From positions 1 through 32,515 of the IMG/VR virus record IMGVR_UViG_3300030328_002702: a stretch of DNA of 32,515 bases. One strand, written 5' to 3'. Of this stretch, positions 1 to 8,070 are shown in pieces; within the stretch, counting starts at the first letter, position 1, and every line of letters starts with the position of its first letter. The stretch comes from a virus. Below the pieces are notes generated by a model. The model was given only the letters and a program-made list of their open reading frames with translations, did not search any database and was not told the DNA's origin. Both the position numbers and the translations under genes were made by a program.

Positions 1-2908
1 CGATTCCGCAATTTCCATTATCACCATCAACAGTCCAAACAGCAGTTCCAGAGCCATTTTGGTTTCGCATAAATGATAAATACCTATTATCACTATTTGC
101 TCTTGAAAAACCCCATCTTAAATCAGCACCAAACCTTAAAATATCAGTTGTTGTACCTGATGAAAAAGTTCCACCTCCTGTAACTGCAATTCCTGATGTT
201 GTAGTTGCAAGTTTTTGATTTCCATAATGGTATAAAATAGCTTCTCCTGTGTCTCCTTTTGCTCTAAAATAATCAGCAAGTCCACCTCCACCATTATCAG
301 ATTGTATAATTACATGATAATCATCATTTGTGTTTTGTATTAATAAACTTCCAATTCCATTTTTAATATAAGAATTTGAGCCATCATGGTATAAATCTAA
401 ATCATTAGAATCCCCTAAATATACATGACCATTATCAGCAAACTTTATGTCACTTGAACCCATCACTAAGTCCTGATAACTTGTTGTGCTTGATGTTGTA
501 ATTTTTAATTTATCAGTTGTTCCTAAAACACTTCCTGCAGAAATTCTAAATGAATTATCTGTGTTGTCTTTTCCAATAGTCCAATGGTCTGTATTTGATC
601 CACTTCCATTGTCTGTTCCAAATTGAATATTTGAATCTCCAGATGAAGAAACTAATAAACCTGTAGTTCCATTTCTTCGTGACAATTTAATTCCAACACC
701 CTCTGTTGATGTTTGAATTAATTGACCATTCATTGTATGGTTATCTCCATAACTATCTCCTATTGTAGTATTTCCCCAAAAATATGCTGTTCCCTGACTT
801 ATTAAATTTGCAGTTGTAGTCAATCCACCTGTAACTGTAACTACTGCACCTGATTCTGCCATTATAGAATCTGCAATGACATTTGTAGAACTAAACTTAG
901 CAATATTACCTGCTGTTCCTGTTCCATCAACTTGAGTATGGTCTAATTTTTCCCAAACATTGTCTGCTCCTGCTATGACCCAATCTCCAACTGCCCAATT
1001 TGACAATCCATTTAATGACTGAGTTCCACCAACTGAAACAACATAATAATGACCCTGAGTTAAAAATGGAGAGTTGTCTATTGTATATGCTTGACCACTT
1101 ACCATGATGTCTGCATCAAGTGTTAATTGAGTATTACTATCAACATTTGTAACAAGAGCTGTTGCTCCTGATGCTTGATTTACAACTTGGTCACCATTAG
1201 TAACTGAACTTGTAAAATTTTGACCTGACTGAATTAATTTATTTGTAGCTGTTCCTGTTGTAGTTCCTGAATCTGCTTCGCCACCACCACTTGCAAGAGT
1301 TGGACTATTTGTATTTGCATTCCATGTTCCCATAAACCTAAGACCACCTGCCAAAGTATTGATCTGACTTTGTGCTTTTCCAAATGCCTGTAAAATAGAA
1401 TCACTTGCTAAAATATTTGAAGCTGTAGGAGATGCTAAACCTGTTAGCACTTTTCCTGTAACAGAATCATTATCTAATGTGACTGCACCAGATACATTTG
1501 CACTTCCATTAAAGCTACTTATAGTAGCAGTCGCCTGACCAGTTAGAGAGATGTCTCTAGCAGTTTGAAGAATAGTTGCTGATGCAGAGTTCACATTAAT
1601 TGAACTTGGTAAACCTATTTGTAATTGCTGATTACTTGCTGAGGTTTCTACTTCATTTGCAGTTCCAACTATTGCTAAAGTTTGTGTATTTAAAACTACT
1701 GCACCTGTTGTTCCTGAATCTGCACTAAAATCTAAATCAGAAGCAGCATCAAGAGAATCAACATAGGCAGTTGTAGCAACTTTTGTGCTGTTATCTCCTG
1801 TACTTTGTGTAGTTGCTGTAACCCCACTTGCAAGAACAGATGTCGCTGTTACATTTCCTGTTAAATCTCCTGTTACATTACCTGTAACATTGCCTGTTAA
1901 ATTTCCTGTAACATTTCCCTGTAAATTTCTGTGAACTGTACTTGGTAAACTTAAATTTAATGTTTGATTTGAAGCACTTGTTGTAATCTGATTTGTAGTT
2001 CCTGTTACTGCAAATGTTTGAGCATTTAAATTTACATCCCCTGTTCCACTATCTCCACTAAAATCTAAATCACTTCCTGCATCTAAACTATCAACATATG
2101 CTTTTGTAGCAGCATCTTGATTTGCTGTTGGGTCTGTTAAACCTGATATTTTTCCTGTTACTGTAAGTCCTGTGTTTGTAGTTTCTAGCTTTTTAGATGA
2201 ATTGTAATATAATTCTACTTCAGCACCTTCTACCATTCTAACCATAAAGGCATTTACTGCTGCATTATAAAATAAAACTTGACTACCTGAAACTTTTAAT
2301 TGTCCTGTTCCTGTATCTTTTATAAAACTATTTGAGCCATCGTGATATATTTCTAAATCTTGTGAAGCTCCAAATCTTGCTTTTGCATTATCTGCATAAT
2401 CTACATTTCCTGTTATAGATACATTTCCACTTAAAGTAGGATTTGTAACTATTCCAACTCTTAACTGATTGCCACCTGCAGAAACTACTGATGTTTCAAT
2501 TTCGTTTGTAGTTCCTAATATTCTAAATTGTTCACTATTTAAATCAACATCTCCTGCAACTGCAGCATCATCTCCTGTAAAATCTAAATCTTCTGCTGTG
2601 ATTTGAGCAGCTACATAACTAACAACTGCTGCACTTGTTGGAATACTTGTGTCATTGTTATTGTTTCCAATACCATCTGCAGCATCAACAAATTTTGAGA
2701 TAGTTATATTTTCTCCTGTGTCTTTTAAAGAGCCAAATTCTAAAACAGAATTTACTTTAAAATCTCCTGCATTATTTATATATAAACCAGTTTGATTTCC
2801 TGAGCCATCTGTTAATTCCCTTAATGTTGCAGATATAACAGCATTGTCAATGGTCTTAATAAGACCAAAATAAGTATCTGATATTCTTGTGTTATTTAAT
2901 GTCGCCAT
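1..2908 (-). CDS. Tail fibre protein, N-terminal part (C-terminus cut by the window edge)
   Basis: Starts at ATG 2908-2906 (MATLNNTRISDTYFG) and stays open for 969 codons to the left edge with no stop. The composition is typical of a beta-rich fibre: Gly, Ser, Thr, Asn and Asp rich, with no membrane segment. Phrases such as LYHDGSNSYIKN and ITGNVDYADNAKARFG are common in trimeric fibres. An 80-residue unit containing DLDFSGD, GTTNEIETS and AYVDSLDA occurs about three times (near 2600-2440, 2110-1925 and 1770-1600). It overlaps the 39-codon gene upstream by 17 nt and follows the connector and portal. Receptor binding at the tail tip is inferred from family resemblance. The last residues (GNCGI) suggest the protein continues in the fibre fragment at the other edge. 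Confidence 0.85.
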   Translation of the reverse strand, partial: MATLNNTRISDTYFGLIKTIDNAVISATLRELTDGSGNQTGLYINNAGDFKVNSVLEFGSLKDTGENITISKFVDAADGIGNNNNDTSIPTSAAVVSYVAAQITAEDLDFTGDDAAVAGDVDLNSEQFRILGTTNEIETSVVSAGGNQLRVGIVTNPTLSGNVSITGNVDYADNAKARFGASQDLEIYHDGSNSFIKDTGTGQLKVSGSQVLFYNAAVNAFMVRMVEGAEVELYYNSSKKLETTNTGLTVTGKISGLTDPTANQDAATKAYVDSLDAGSDLDFSGDSGTGDVNLNAQTFAVTGTTNQITTSASNQTLNLSLPSTVHRNLQGNVTGNLTGNVTGNVTGDLTGNVTATSVLASGVTATTQSTGDNSTKVATTAYVDSLDAASDLDFSADSGTTGAVVLNTQTLAIVGTANEVETSASNQQLQIGLPSSINVNSASATILQTARDISLTGQATATISSFNGSANVSGAVTLDNDSVTGKVLTGLASPTASNILASDSILQAFGKAQSQINTLAGGLRFMGTWNANTNSPTLASGGGEADSGTTTGTATNKLIQSGQNFTSSVTNGDQVVNQASGATALVTNVDSNTQLTLDADIMVSGQAYTIDNSPFLTQGHYYVVSVGGTQSLNGLSNWAVGDWVIAGADNVWEKLDHTQVDGTGTAGNIAKFSSTNVIADSIMAESGAVVTVTGGLTTTANLISQGTAYFWGNTTIGDSYGDNHTMNGQLIQTSTEGVGIKLSRRNGTTGLLVSSSGDSNIQFGTDNGSGSNTDHWTIGKDNTDNSFRISAGSVLGTTDKLKITTSSTTSYQDLVMGSSDIKFADNGHVYLGDSNDLDLYHDGSNSYIKNGIGSLLIQNTNDDYHVIIQSDNGGGGLADYFRAKGDTGEAILYHYGNQKLATTTSGIAVTGGGTFSSGTTTDILRFGADLRWGFSRANSDNRYLSFMRNQNGSGTAVWTVDGDNGNCGI
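1847..1930 (-). repeat. 12-bp tandem repeat inside the fibre gene encoding GNVT units
   Basis: Six consecutive 12-base units (1847-1918) encode the tetrapeptide G-N/D-V/L-T in the order GNVT, GNLT, GNVT, GNVT, GDLT, GNVT. They are preceded by a degenerate seventh unit (RNLQ, 1919-1930). Third positions vary, so the repeat is kept at protein level. Copy-number change would alter fibre length without breaking frame. Confidence 0.85.
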
Positions 2909-3011
2909 CTTGTTCTTTTTTAGTTTCTTCTATTTTTTTTAAAAATATTTTTAATTTTTTCAAATTTTTTTCCTTTGGTTTTGATTTCCATGTACTTCCT
3001 TTATAACTCAT
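2892..3011 (-). CDS. Small basic hypothetical protein, 39 aa
   Basis: ATG 3011-3009 overlaps the stop of the upstream connector gene as ATGA. The stop overlaps the first 17 nt of the fibre gene, so the frame exactly bridges two structural genes. The peptide begins MSYKGSTWKSKPKEKN and is lysine-rich with a charged helix in its second half (LKKLKIFLKKIEETKK). No family was recognised. The overlap pattern supports real, translationally coupled expression. Confidence 0.6.
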   Translation of the reverse strand: MSYKGSTWKSKPKEKNLKKLKIFLKKIEETKKEQDGDIK

Positions 3012-3514
3012 AAAACCCATCCATTAAATGTTGCATCTTGAGATGGATAAATGTCATCATTTGAGTTTGAAACATACTTGGGAAACAAACTCTGATTAAA
3101 AGCCATATAGTCAATAAACCTTCTAGAGTACCATTCAGCATTTGTTCTTGCTTTTTCCACTAGAAAATCCACCTCGTTTTTACTTACTGTTTCGCTTGTC
3201 TCACTAACATGCTTATAAACCCCTCCATTTCGTATTTGGTATGCAGCAAATGGTATATATTCTACCTGTGCAAACCAGATTAACATTGGTTGGATGTATT
3301 CTGTTAATAGTGTTTTATATTTAGCATTAGCAACCTGATCAATAGTTGGCATTTTACCCAATAATTCTTTATATAACTCAGTTCCCATGTAGTTCTGTAT
3401 ATGGATTTCCTGAGCAATACGAATAAATTGCATAAATTTGTTGCTATCAACATTGCCATCAATTATGCTGTTCCTTACTAAATCTGTTCTATTTATTAAT
3501 AATTGTGTTGCCAT
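3008..3514 (-). CDS. Head-tail connector-like protein (DUF6712-like), 168 aa
   Basis: A 168-residue, mostly helical protein starting MATQLLINRTDLVRNS and ending in an aromatic tail (FNGWVL). Features include IQNYMGTELYKELL near residues 40-53 and YIQPMLIWFAQVEYIPF near 70-86. Length, helical pattern and position directly after the portal match the adaptor proteins of flavobacterial siphophages, often catalogued as DUF6712. I recall the family from memory and could not confirm it by search. It starts 4 nt after the portal stop, so the two are co-expressed. Role inferred: ring below the portal joining head and tail. Confidence 0.55.
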   Translation of the reverse strand: MATQLLINRTDLVRNSIIDGNVDSNKFMQFIRIAQEIHIQNYMGTELYKELLGKMPTIDQVANAKYKTLLTEYIQPMLIWFAQVEYIPFAAYQIRNGGVYKHVSETSETVSKNEVDFLVEKARTNAEWYSRRFIDYMAFNQSLFPKYVSNSNDDIYPSQDATFNGWVL

Positions 3515-3517
3515 AAT

Positions 3518-5539
3518 TTATTTCTTTGGATATGCTCCACGACCAGCTAATCTGTCTGTCGCTATTTCACTTTGTCGTGTTCCTCTAGGATTTTTTATAT
3601 AAGATCTAGGAATAGTTCCTGTTCTTTTATAATTATCTAGATTAGAGCTTTCATATTTACCTTTTTTTAATCTAAATAAAACTCTTTCCCAAACATGTTG
3701 GCAATAAATTCCTCCTTTTAGTTTAAAAATATCATATCTAATATTAGGTTTGTGTCTAAATTGAACATTTACACTTTCAAAATTACTTGCTCTGTCAATA
3801 TCTTCTATTCTCCAAACCAAACCAGATTTTCTGTTTCCACTTAATCGCATCATTTCTTTGCAAAAATCTCTTGACTTTGATGTTGTACTATATCCTTTGC
3901 CATTTGCATATCTATATCTTATTTTATATAGTCCATTTTTGCTATCTAAGTAACTAAATGCTGACCCATCTCTCCTGCTCCCTACATTATCCTCACTTGC
4001 ACCTTTAAGCCCTACAAACTCCCTTATTTTAGACAAAGTAGATTTCTTAGGTTGGATTAAATATTCTGCATAATCCTCTGCACTTATTTTTTCATCTTTC
4101 AAAACAGCGACTTCTTCGTATAATTCATCAGCAGGTCTGCCTGTTATAGCTAAACTTCCAACAACATTTTTTGCATCATCTTCACATAATTCAGTAGCTA
4201 CTTGATGATTCTCACATGGCATATAATAAGTAACTCCCTCAACATCATGTTCATGGTAACCCTCACATCCTTGTTCTTTTGCTTTCTCTATAGCTTCTTC
4301 CTTAGTTTTATATACTTCCTTGCCATCAATTTTTTTAAGATCTGTGCTAAATTCATAACCTGTTTCTTCTTCAATATCTTCTTTGTCTTGTACCATTGAA
4401 TCAACCTCAGTAAATTCTAATGGTTGTAATGTTGTAAAATAGAGGTTTAGGGAAATTTCATTATAAGCTAATATTTGATCAAAGCAATCAATTAATAATT
4501 CCTGAAATGGTCTGATTACAGTATTGTCCATTAATAAACTCGCTGTCTTTATTTCATCTGCATTATTTCCTAAACCTGACTGATCCTTAATTCCTAAAAG
4601 CATAGGCGATACAATTCTGTGAGCTACCATAATTTTCTTTGTAGATTCTTCACTCAAGAACTGATATTGTTGATGAGCATCTGAAAGCTGTACAGGAGTA
4701 ATATCTGCTGCTGCTTCTTTGTTGTCATTAAAGGCAAGTATGAATTTACCAGCATTACTCGTGCCAGAAAATTTCTGTGCTATTTTTTGTTCTAATAATT
4801 GTCTTTCTTCTTGGTTTGGAGTACCATTGTTAAAGTTAATTAACATACTTGGTGCTAGACCATTCATGATATTGTTTAAATGATAGTTTGAAATTTCTTC
4901 TTCTAGCTCTGCATATTGTAAGCCACCTTGGTAATCAACAGGTGCATAGTAATAAAATCCTGCCTTATAAGGTTTAATGTAATAAATCTCTATTGGCTCT
5001 TTTGACATATTAAAAGCAGGTATCCTTTTTGGAACTTCATTTGGTTTTAACTTAGCCCAATCTTTATAATAATAATATGCAGGAATTTGTCCATCTTCAT
5101 CTGCTTTTGCTGCTCTTAATGTCTCAACAGGTATATGTTCTAATTTAACAATCTTAGATCTGTTCTTATTATATATAACCTGAACAGAGCATTGCCCCAT
5201 TAACTTCAGATCATAACATAATTTTCTAACACAATCTTTTTTAAACAAAGAAATCATCTGTGCATATTCATCTGGTTTCCTAGATGAATCAGTTGCATTT
5301 AATCCCTTACCATATATCTGCTGACTAATGCCATTTATTGCTGCATTATTTGTTGGACTTCCATTATATCTATCAATTAAAAACTGAAAATAATTATTAT
5401 CAGCACCATAGTCAACCCAATCTCTATTGTTTACTTCAACAATCTCTGGAGATGTATATGTGCTTAAATTGACAAAACTATATTCAGAGTTATGTCTAAC
5501 AAACTGCCCTTTTTTATTTCTTTTTAAATTTTTTCTCAT
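3518..5539 (-). CDS. Portal protein with a long C-terminal extension, 673 aa
   Basis: Residues 1 to about 385 look like the portal family of Bacteroidota siphophages: YSFVNLSTYTSPEIVEVN early, then YGADNNYFQFLIDRYNGSP, a central helical region, and a segment around 300-345 (VSPMLLGIKDQSGLGNNADEIK) followed by IRPFQELL, typical of the portal wing/stem. After about residue 390 comes an acidic linker and a module with SRDFCKEMM (near 556-564) and GGIYCQHVWERV (near 615-626). The extension makes it longer than a usual 400-500 residue portal. The start overlaps the stop of the upstream gene (ATGGTACC region, 5536-5539). Function: dodecameric DNA gate for packaging by terminase. Confidence 0.8.
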   Translation of the reverse strand: MRKNLKRNKKGQFVRHNSEYSFVNLSTYTSPEIVEVNNRDWVDYGADNNYFQFLIDRYNGSPTNNAAINGISQQIYGKGLNATDSSRKPDEYAQMISLFKKDCVRKLCYDLKLMGQCSVQVIYNKNRSKIVKLEHIPVETLRAAKADEDGQIPAYYYYKDWAKLKPNEVPKRIPAFNMSKEPIEIYYIKPYKAGFYYYAPVDYQGGLQYAELEEEISNYHLNNIMNGLAPSMLINFNNGTPNQEERQLLEQKIAQKFSGTSNAGKFILAFNDNKEAAADITPVQLSDAHQQYQFLSEESTKKIMVAHRIVSPMLLGIKDQSGLGNNADEIKTASLLMDNTVIRPFQELLIDCFDQILAYNEISLNLYFTTLQPLEFTEVDSMVQDKEDIEEETGYEFSTDLKKIDGKEVYKTKEEAIEKAKEQGCEGYHEHDVEGVTYYMPCENHQVATELCEDDAKNVVGSLAITGRPADELYEEVAVLKDEKISAEDYAEYLIQPKKSTLSKIREFVGLKGASEDNVGSRRDGSAFSYLDSKNGLYKIRYRYANGKGYSTTSKSRDFCKEMMRLSGNRKSGLVWRIEDIDRASNFESVNVQFRHKPNIRYDIFKLKGGIYCQHVWERVLFRLKKGKYESSNLDNYKRTGTIPRSYIKNPRGTRQSEIATDRLAGRGAYPKK

Positions 5540-5961
5540 GGTACTATATAATCATTGTTACCTGCATTTGTTGTCAAAAATTGACCTTTATTTATATCAT
5601 AAAAATCTCCATTCTTTTGGTCAACTATTTGATCTGTGCAAAATATTCTATCTCTATAAAATACATTTTTAAAATTACTATCATCATTCCATAATTCATT
5701 CCAATTTTGCCATAAACTATAATTGGTATTCCAAAATGCATAATCAGAAAACAATTCAACATTATAAAAATGGTTTATAACTAATAATGGATTAAATGAT
5801 TGTGACCATGTTATATAATTTCCTGATATTGTTGCATTTGTGATTGCAACTTCTGTTGCTACATTTGTTTGATCATCTTCATATGAAAATGTAAACTCAC
5901 TAACAAATTCTCTTGGAATTACTTTTAGTGTTTGAGGTGTAGTGTTCTTTAGTACAATCAT
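5536..5961 (-). CDS. Putative structural protein, 141 aa
   Basis: A beta-rich 141-residue protein beginning MIVLKNTTPQTLKVIPREF with many aromatics in its second half (FWNTNYSLWQNWNELW). No signal peptide or membrane segment. It sits between the tail-tube-like gene and the portal, and its stop overlaps the portal start by 4 nt. Its start codon lies 5 nt downstream of a TCGTTATA motif, and a terminator sits just upstream, so it probably begins a separate transcription unit with portal, connector and fibre. The family was not recognised; a minor tail or head component is inferred from position only. Confidence 0.6.
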   Translation of the reverse strand: MIVLKNTTPQTLKVIPREFVSEFTFSYEDDQTNVATEVAITNATISGNYITWSQSFNPLLVINHFYNVELFSDYAFWNTNYSLWQNWNELWNDDSNFKNVFYRDRIFCTDQIVDQKNGDFYDINKGQFLTTNAGNNDYIVP

Positions 5962-5966
5962 ACTAA

Positions 5967-5974
5967 TATAACGA
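5967..5974 (-). promoter_or_regulatory. Class 2 motif TCGTTATA upstream of the portal unit
   Basis: TCGTTATA on the minus strand, followed by TTAGT and then the ATG at 5961. It lies 20 nt after a terminator T-tract, in AT-rich DNA (TTTTAAAT immediately upstream). It is one of five copies, all just upstream of start codons. Candidate late promoter core. Confidence 0.55.
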
Positions 5975-5993
5975 ATTTAAAATGTTAATTTGT

Positions 5994-6025
5994 AAAAATA
6001 AAAAAAGCACCCATATAGAGTGCTT
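5994..6025 (-). terminator. Rho-independent terminator after the tail-tube-like gene
   Basis: On the minus strand AAGCACTC-TATAT-GGGTGCTT forms an 8-bp stem (one T-G pair) with a 5-nt loop at 6005-6025. It is followed by a T-rich tract running to about 5994. It lies 28 nt past the stop of the 171-aa gene. The other strand also shows a T-tract, so it could act in both directions, but no plus-strand genes are seen. Confidence 0.8.
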
Positions 6026-6052
6026 CTTTTTTAGATTAATTAGAGTGAATTT

Positions 6053-6568
6053 CTAATTAGGTACGATTTGTGTATTTGAGCCTGATACTACTCCAGCATC
6101 CACAAAATATGGTGCTGTTTCTTCTAGACCTTCCATTACTAATGTAAATCCTGAAAGATCGCCTGCAGCTGCTCCTGTTACTATTGTGCCACCTGTAACC
6201 TCCATGCCATTCTCATAGCCACAAAGGAACTGATTTCCATAATAATCTTCTACAACAATCACAGGTCTTGCGACTGCAATTAATTGTAATTCATTCTTTG
6301 TTGCATTATCTAAAAATGTTAAAGTCATATTTAGAGTTTGCGTATAAAAAGTAGTTCCATTATCTCTAGAACTAGTAATAGTTGTTTCTAATGAAGAATT
6401 ACCCTTTAAATCAAATTGAAACCAAGTAGGCGATCCTGAGAAAGCTGAAATGGTTTGATCAGCATCAACAGTTGCACTGACAGGAAAATCTGCCATATAA
6501 ACTGTTTTTATGCCACCAAATGCTGATTTGCAAGGTACTTTTCTTCCTGTTGTTAATGCACATGCCAT
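6053..6568 (-). CDS. Probable major tail tube protein, 171 aa
   Basis: Starts MACALTTGRKVPCKSAFGG and is dominated by beta-strand-like segments (TVYMADFPVSATV, ETTITSSRDNGTTFY, LNMTLTFLDNATKNEL, PVIVVEDYYGNQFLCGYENG) ending ETAPYFVDAG. Size, beta richness and a free-standing, terminator-flanked gene next to the major capsid gene fit an abundant tail tube subunit. The assignment is by architecture and resemblance to flavobacterial phage tail proteins. A head completion or decoration protein is the main alternative. Terminators lie on both sides (6587-6622 and 5994-6025), yet no class 1 or 2 motif precedes it; AATAATACTATG upstream is only loosely similar to class 2. Confidence 0.55.
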   Translation of the reverse strand: MACALTTGRKVPCKSAFGGIKTVYMADFPVSATVDADQTISAFSGSPTWFQFDLKGNSSLETTITSSRDNGTTFYTQTLNMTLTFLDNATKNELQLIAVARPVIVVEDYYGNQFLCGYENGMEVTGGTIVTGAAAGDLSGFTLVMEGLEETAPYFVDAGVVSGSNTQIVPN

Positions 6569-6586
6569 AGTATTATTTTTTTATTT

Positions 6587-6622
6587 AAAAAAAAAGGTAA
6601 GTAAGTAAAATCTCACTTACCT
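6587..6622 (-). terminator. Rho-independent terminator after the major capsid gene
   Basis: On the minus strand AGGTAAGTGAG pairs with CTTACTTACCT (11 bp, one G-T) around the loop ATTTTA at 6595-6622. It is followed directly by a run of nine T. It lies 24 nt beyond the capsid stop codon. A strong intrinsic terminator here would set capsid versus downstream transcript levels. Confidence 0.85.
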
Positions 6623-6645
6623 CTTTTTCAGGTTAATTTAATTTA

Positions 6646-7608
6646 TTAAGAATAGTAAACTAGATCTTCAGAAATGCCATACTGCACTCCTGCTGAAAAT
6701 CTCATTACAAATCTTACATTTTGCGATCCATCAATGTCTTGCATGTCTATAACTTTCACTTCGTTCATGTTATTTAGCAAGCCTGTGCCAAAGTATAAGT
6801 TGCTTCTTTGAGCAGCAAACATTTTGTCATCTGACATCCCTGGGCAAACAAATATTTTCACACCATTTACTGATAATGATCCATTGTTCCACCATTGAGT
6901 TCCCTGTGCATTCACACCATTAGCACCTAAACCATTTGCAGCAAAGCCACCTAGAGCTTGAACATAATGCTTAGCTACTGCACTTGGAATGTAGATAAAT
7001 AAATCTTCTTTTCCATAAAGTGCAGATGGGATTGCATCAACAACTCTTGAAAGTTCTGCAATAACATTCCCTGCATTGATTCCACCACCAACAGCAGCTA
7101 AATCTTGACCTGCAGGAATATTTCCATCAGCAGTCATTAATGTTTCAAATCCATCATATTCTCCTGCATTTGCAGTAACACCTGTAAAGATAGTTTGTTC
7201 TGTTTTCTGAGCAACTTGATTTGCTACATGAGCAATCATAAAATCGCTAAACTTAGGAGGTAAAGTTCTACCCATACCATAGCCCATACTTTGAGCTTCC
7301 CAATCATTAATAAAATCTTTCTTACATAATTGAAGGTTTACTTGTAACTCCTCTGGCTGAATTATTCTTTCAGTTAGAGTAACACTTGAGTTTGGATTAA
7401 AGTCACAGCTAGCATCTGATACTACTGCACCTGTATCCAATCTTTTAATCACTTCTTTGTAAGCAATATTTGGTTTTACTGTTAGACCTCCATCATCAAT
7501 AGTGGAAGCACTTAATAAAGCTGCAGCTATGTACTCACCTGCAAACTCGCCTGCATAGGTCGTAGTTATGTTAGTTGCAGTTGCTAATTCAATTTTTCTA
7601 TTATTCAT
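6646..7608 (-). CDS. Major capsid protein, 320 aa
   Basis: A 320-residue protein starting MNNRKIELATATNITTTYAGEF. It has the helix-strand alternation expected of an HK97-fold capsid subunit: FAGEYIAAALL near 24-34, LQVNLQLCKKDFINDWEAQS near 89-108, a Gly/Ala/Asn-rich middle (GGFAANGLGANGVNAQG), and a C-terminal MRFSAGVQYGISEDLVYYS typical of capsid P-domain and A-domain ends. It follows a scaffold-like protein and a decoration-like protein and is closed by a strong terminator. The family call is from pattern and context. Its 28-nt AT-rich leader has no Shine-Dalgarno. Confidence 0.8.
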   Translation of the reverse strand: MNNRKIELATATNITTTYAGEFAGEYIAAALLSASTIDDGGLTVKPNIAYKEVIKRLDTGAVVSDASCDFNPNSSVTLTERIIQPEELQVNLQLCKKDFINDWEAQSMGYGMGRTLPPKFSDFMIAHVANQVAQKTEQTIFTGVTANAGEYDGFETLMTADGNIPAGQDLAAVGGGINAGNVIAELSRVVDAIPSALYGKEDLFIYIPSAVAKHYVQALGGFAANGLGANGVNAQGTQWWNNGSLSVNGVKIFVCPGMSDDKMFAAQRSNLYFGTGLLNNMNEVKVIDMQDIDGSQNVRFVMRFSAGVQYGISEDLVYYS

Positions 7609-7636
7609 TTTATTTAATTTTTAAATTTTTAATTTA

Positions 7637-8068
7637 TTACGCTTCAAATGCCCATATTCCCTGAGATCCACAAATTGCCCACTCAGTTGCACTTACTGCA
7701 CATAATTCAACCCAATCTCCTTTTTTAGAAGTTCCTGCTGTATTAACAATGTGCTTTCCATTTGCACCAGCACCATTACTTGCTGCTGAAACTACTGTAT
7801 CAGCTAAAGTAAATGACCCTATGATTTTATTATTTGCATGAGGGTCTAGTGTTAAACCATGAGTTCCTCCTGTTCCTAAATTTCTAAATCTGTAAGTCAG
7901 ACCTACATAATTGGAATTTAATTCTGGTAGAGTATGCGTATGCGATCCTCCACTTGAATTTTGATCTGCACCTGCATCTGATACTGAAATAGCTTTGTTA
8001 CCTACTAAAGAATCCTGAACAGGTCTGTTTCTGTTTACATCATTTGATGAATATTTGTATGTGCTCAT
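7637..8068 (-). CDS. Head decoration-like protein, 143 aa
   Basis: Starts MSTYKYSSNDVNRNRPVQ and is rich in Gly, Ser, Asn, Thr and His, with GGSHTHTLPELNSNYVGLTY and GTGGTHGLTLDPHANNKIIG in the middle and GDWVELCAVSATEWAICG near the end. The pattern suggests a beta-structured, fibre-like or capsid-decorating protein. It lies immediately upstream of the major capsid gene, where decoration proteins are commonly encoded. Its start is preceded by AATTAAAA and is 2 nt past the upstream stop. Not firmly recognised. Confidence 0.5.
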   Translation of the reverse strand: MSTYKYSSNDVNRNRPVQDSLVGNKAISVSDAGADQNSSGGSHTHTLPELNSNYVGLTYRFRNLGTGGTHGLTLDPHANNKIIGSFTLADTVVSAASNGAGANGKHIVNTAGTSKKGDWVELCAVSATEWAICGSQGIWAFEA

Positions 8069-8070
8069 TT

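Noticed and set aside
1847-1930. CRISPR-like or regulatory repeat
   Set aside because: The 12-bp units are contiguous, in frame and encode GNVT in the fibre protein, with no spacers.
4202-4399. Short hydrophobic plus-strand frames, here and at 5427-5672, 12484-12687, 15590-15853 and 24628-24861
   Set aside because: All lie inside strong minus-strand genes and encode Phe/Leu/Ile-rich sequence expected from antisense AT-rich DNA.
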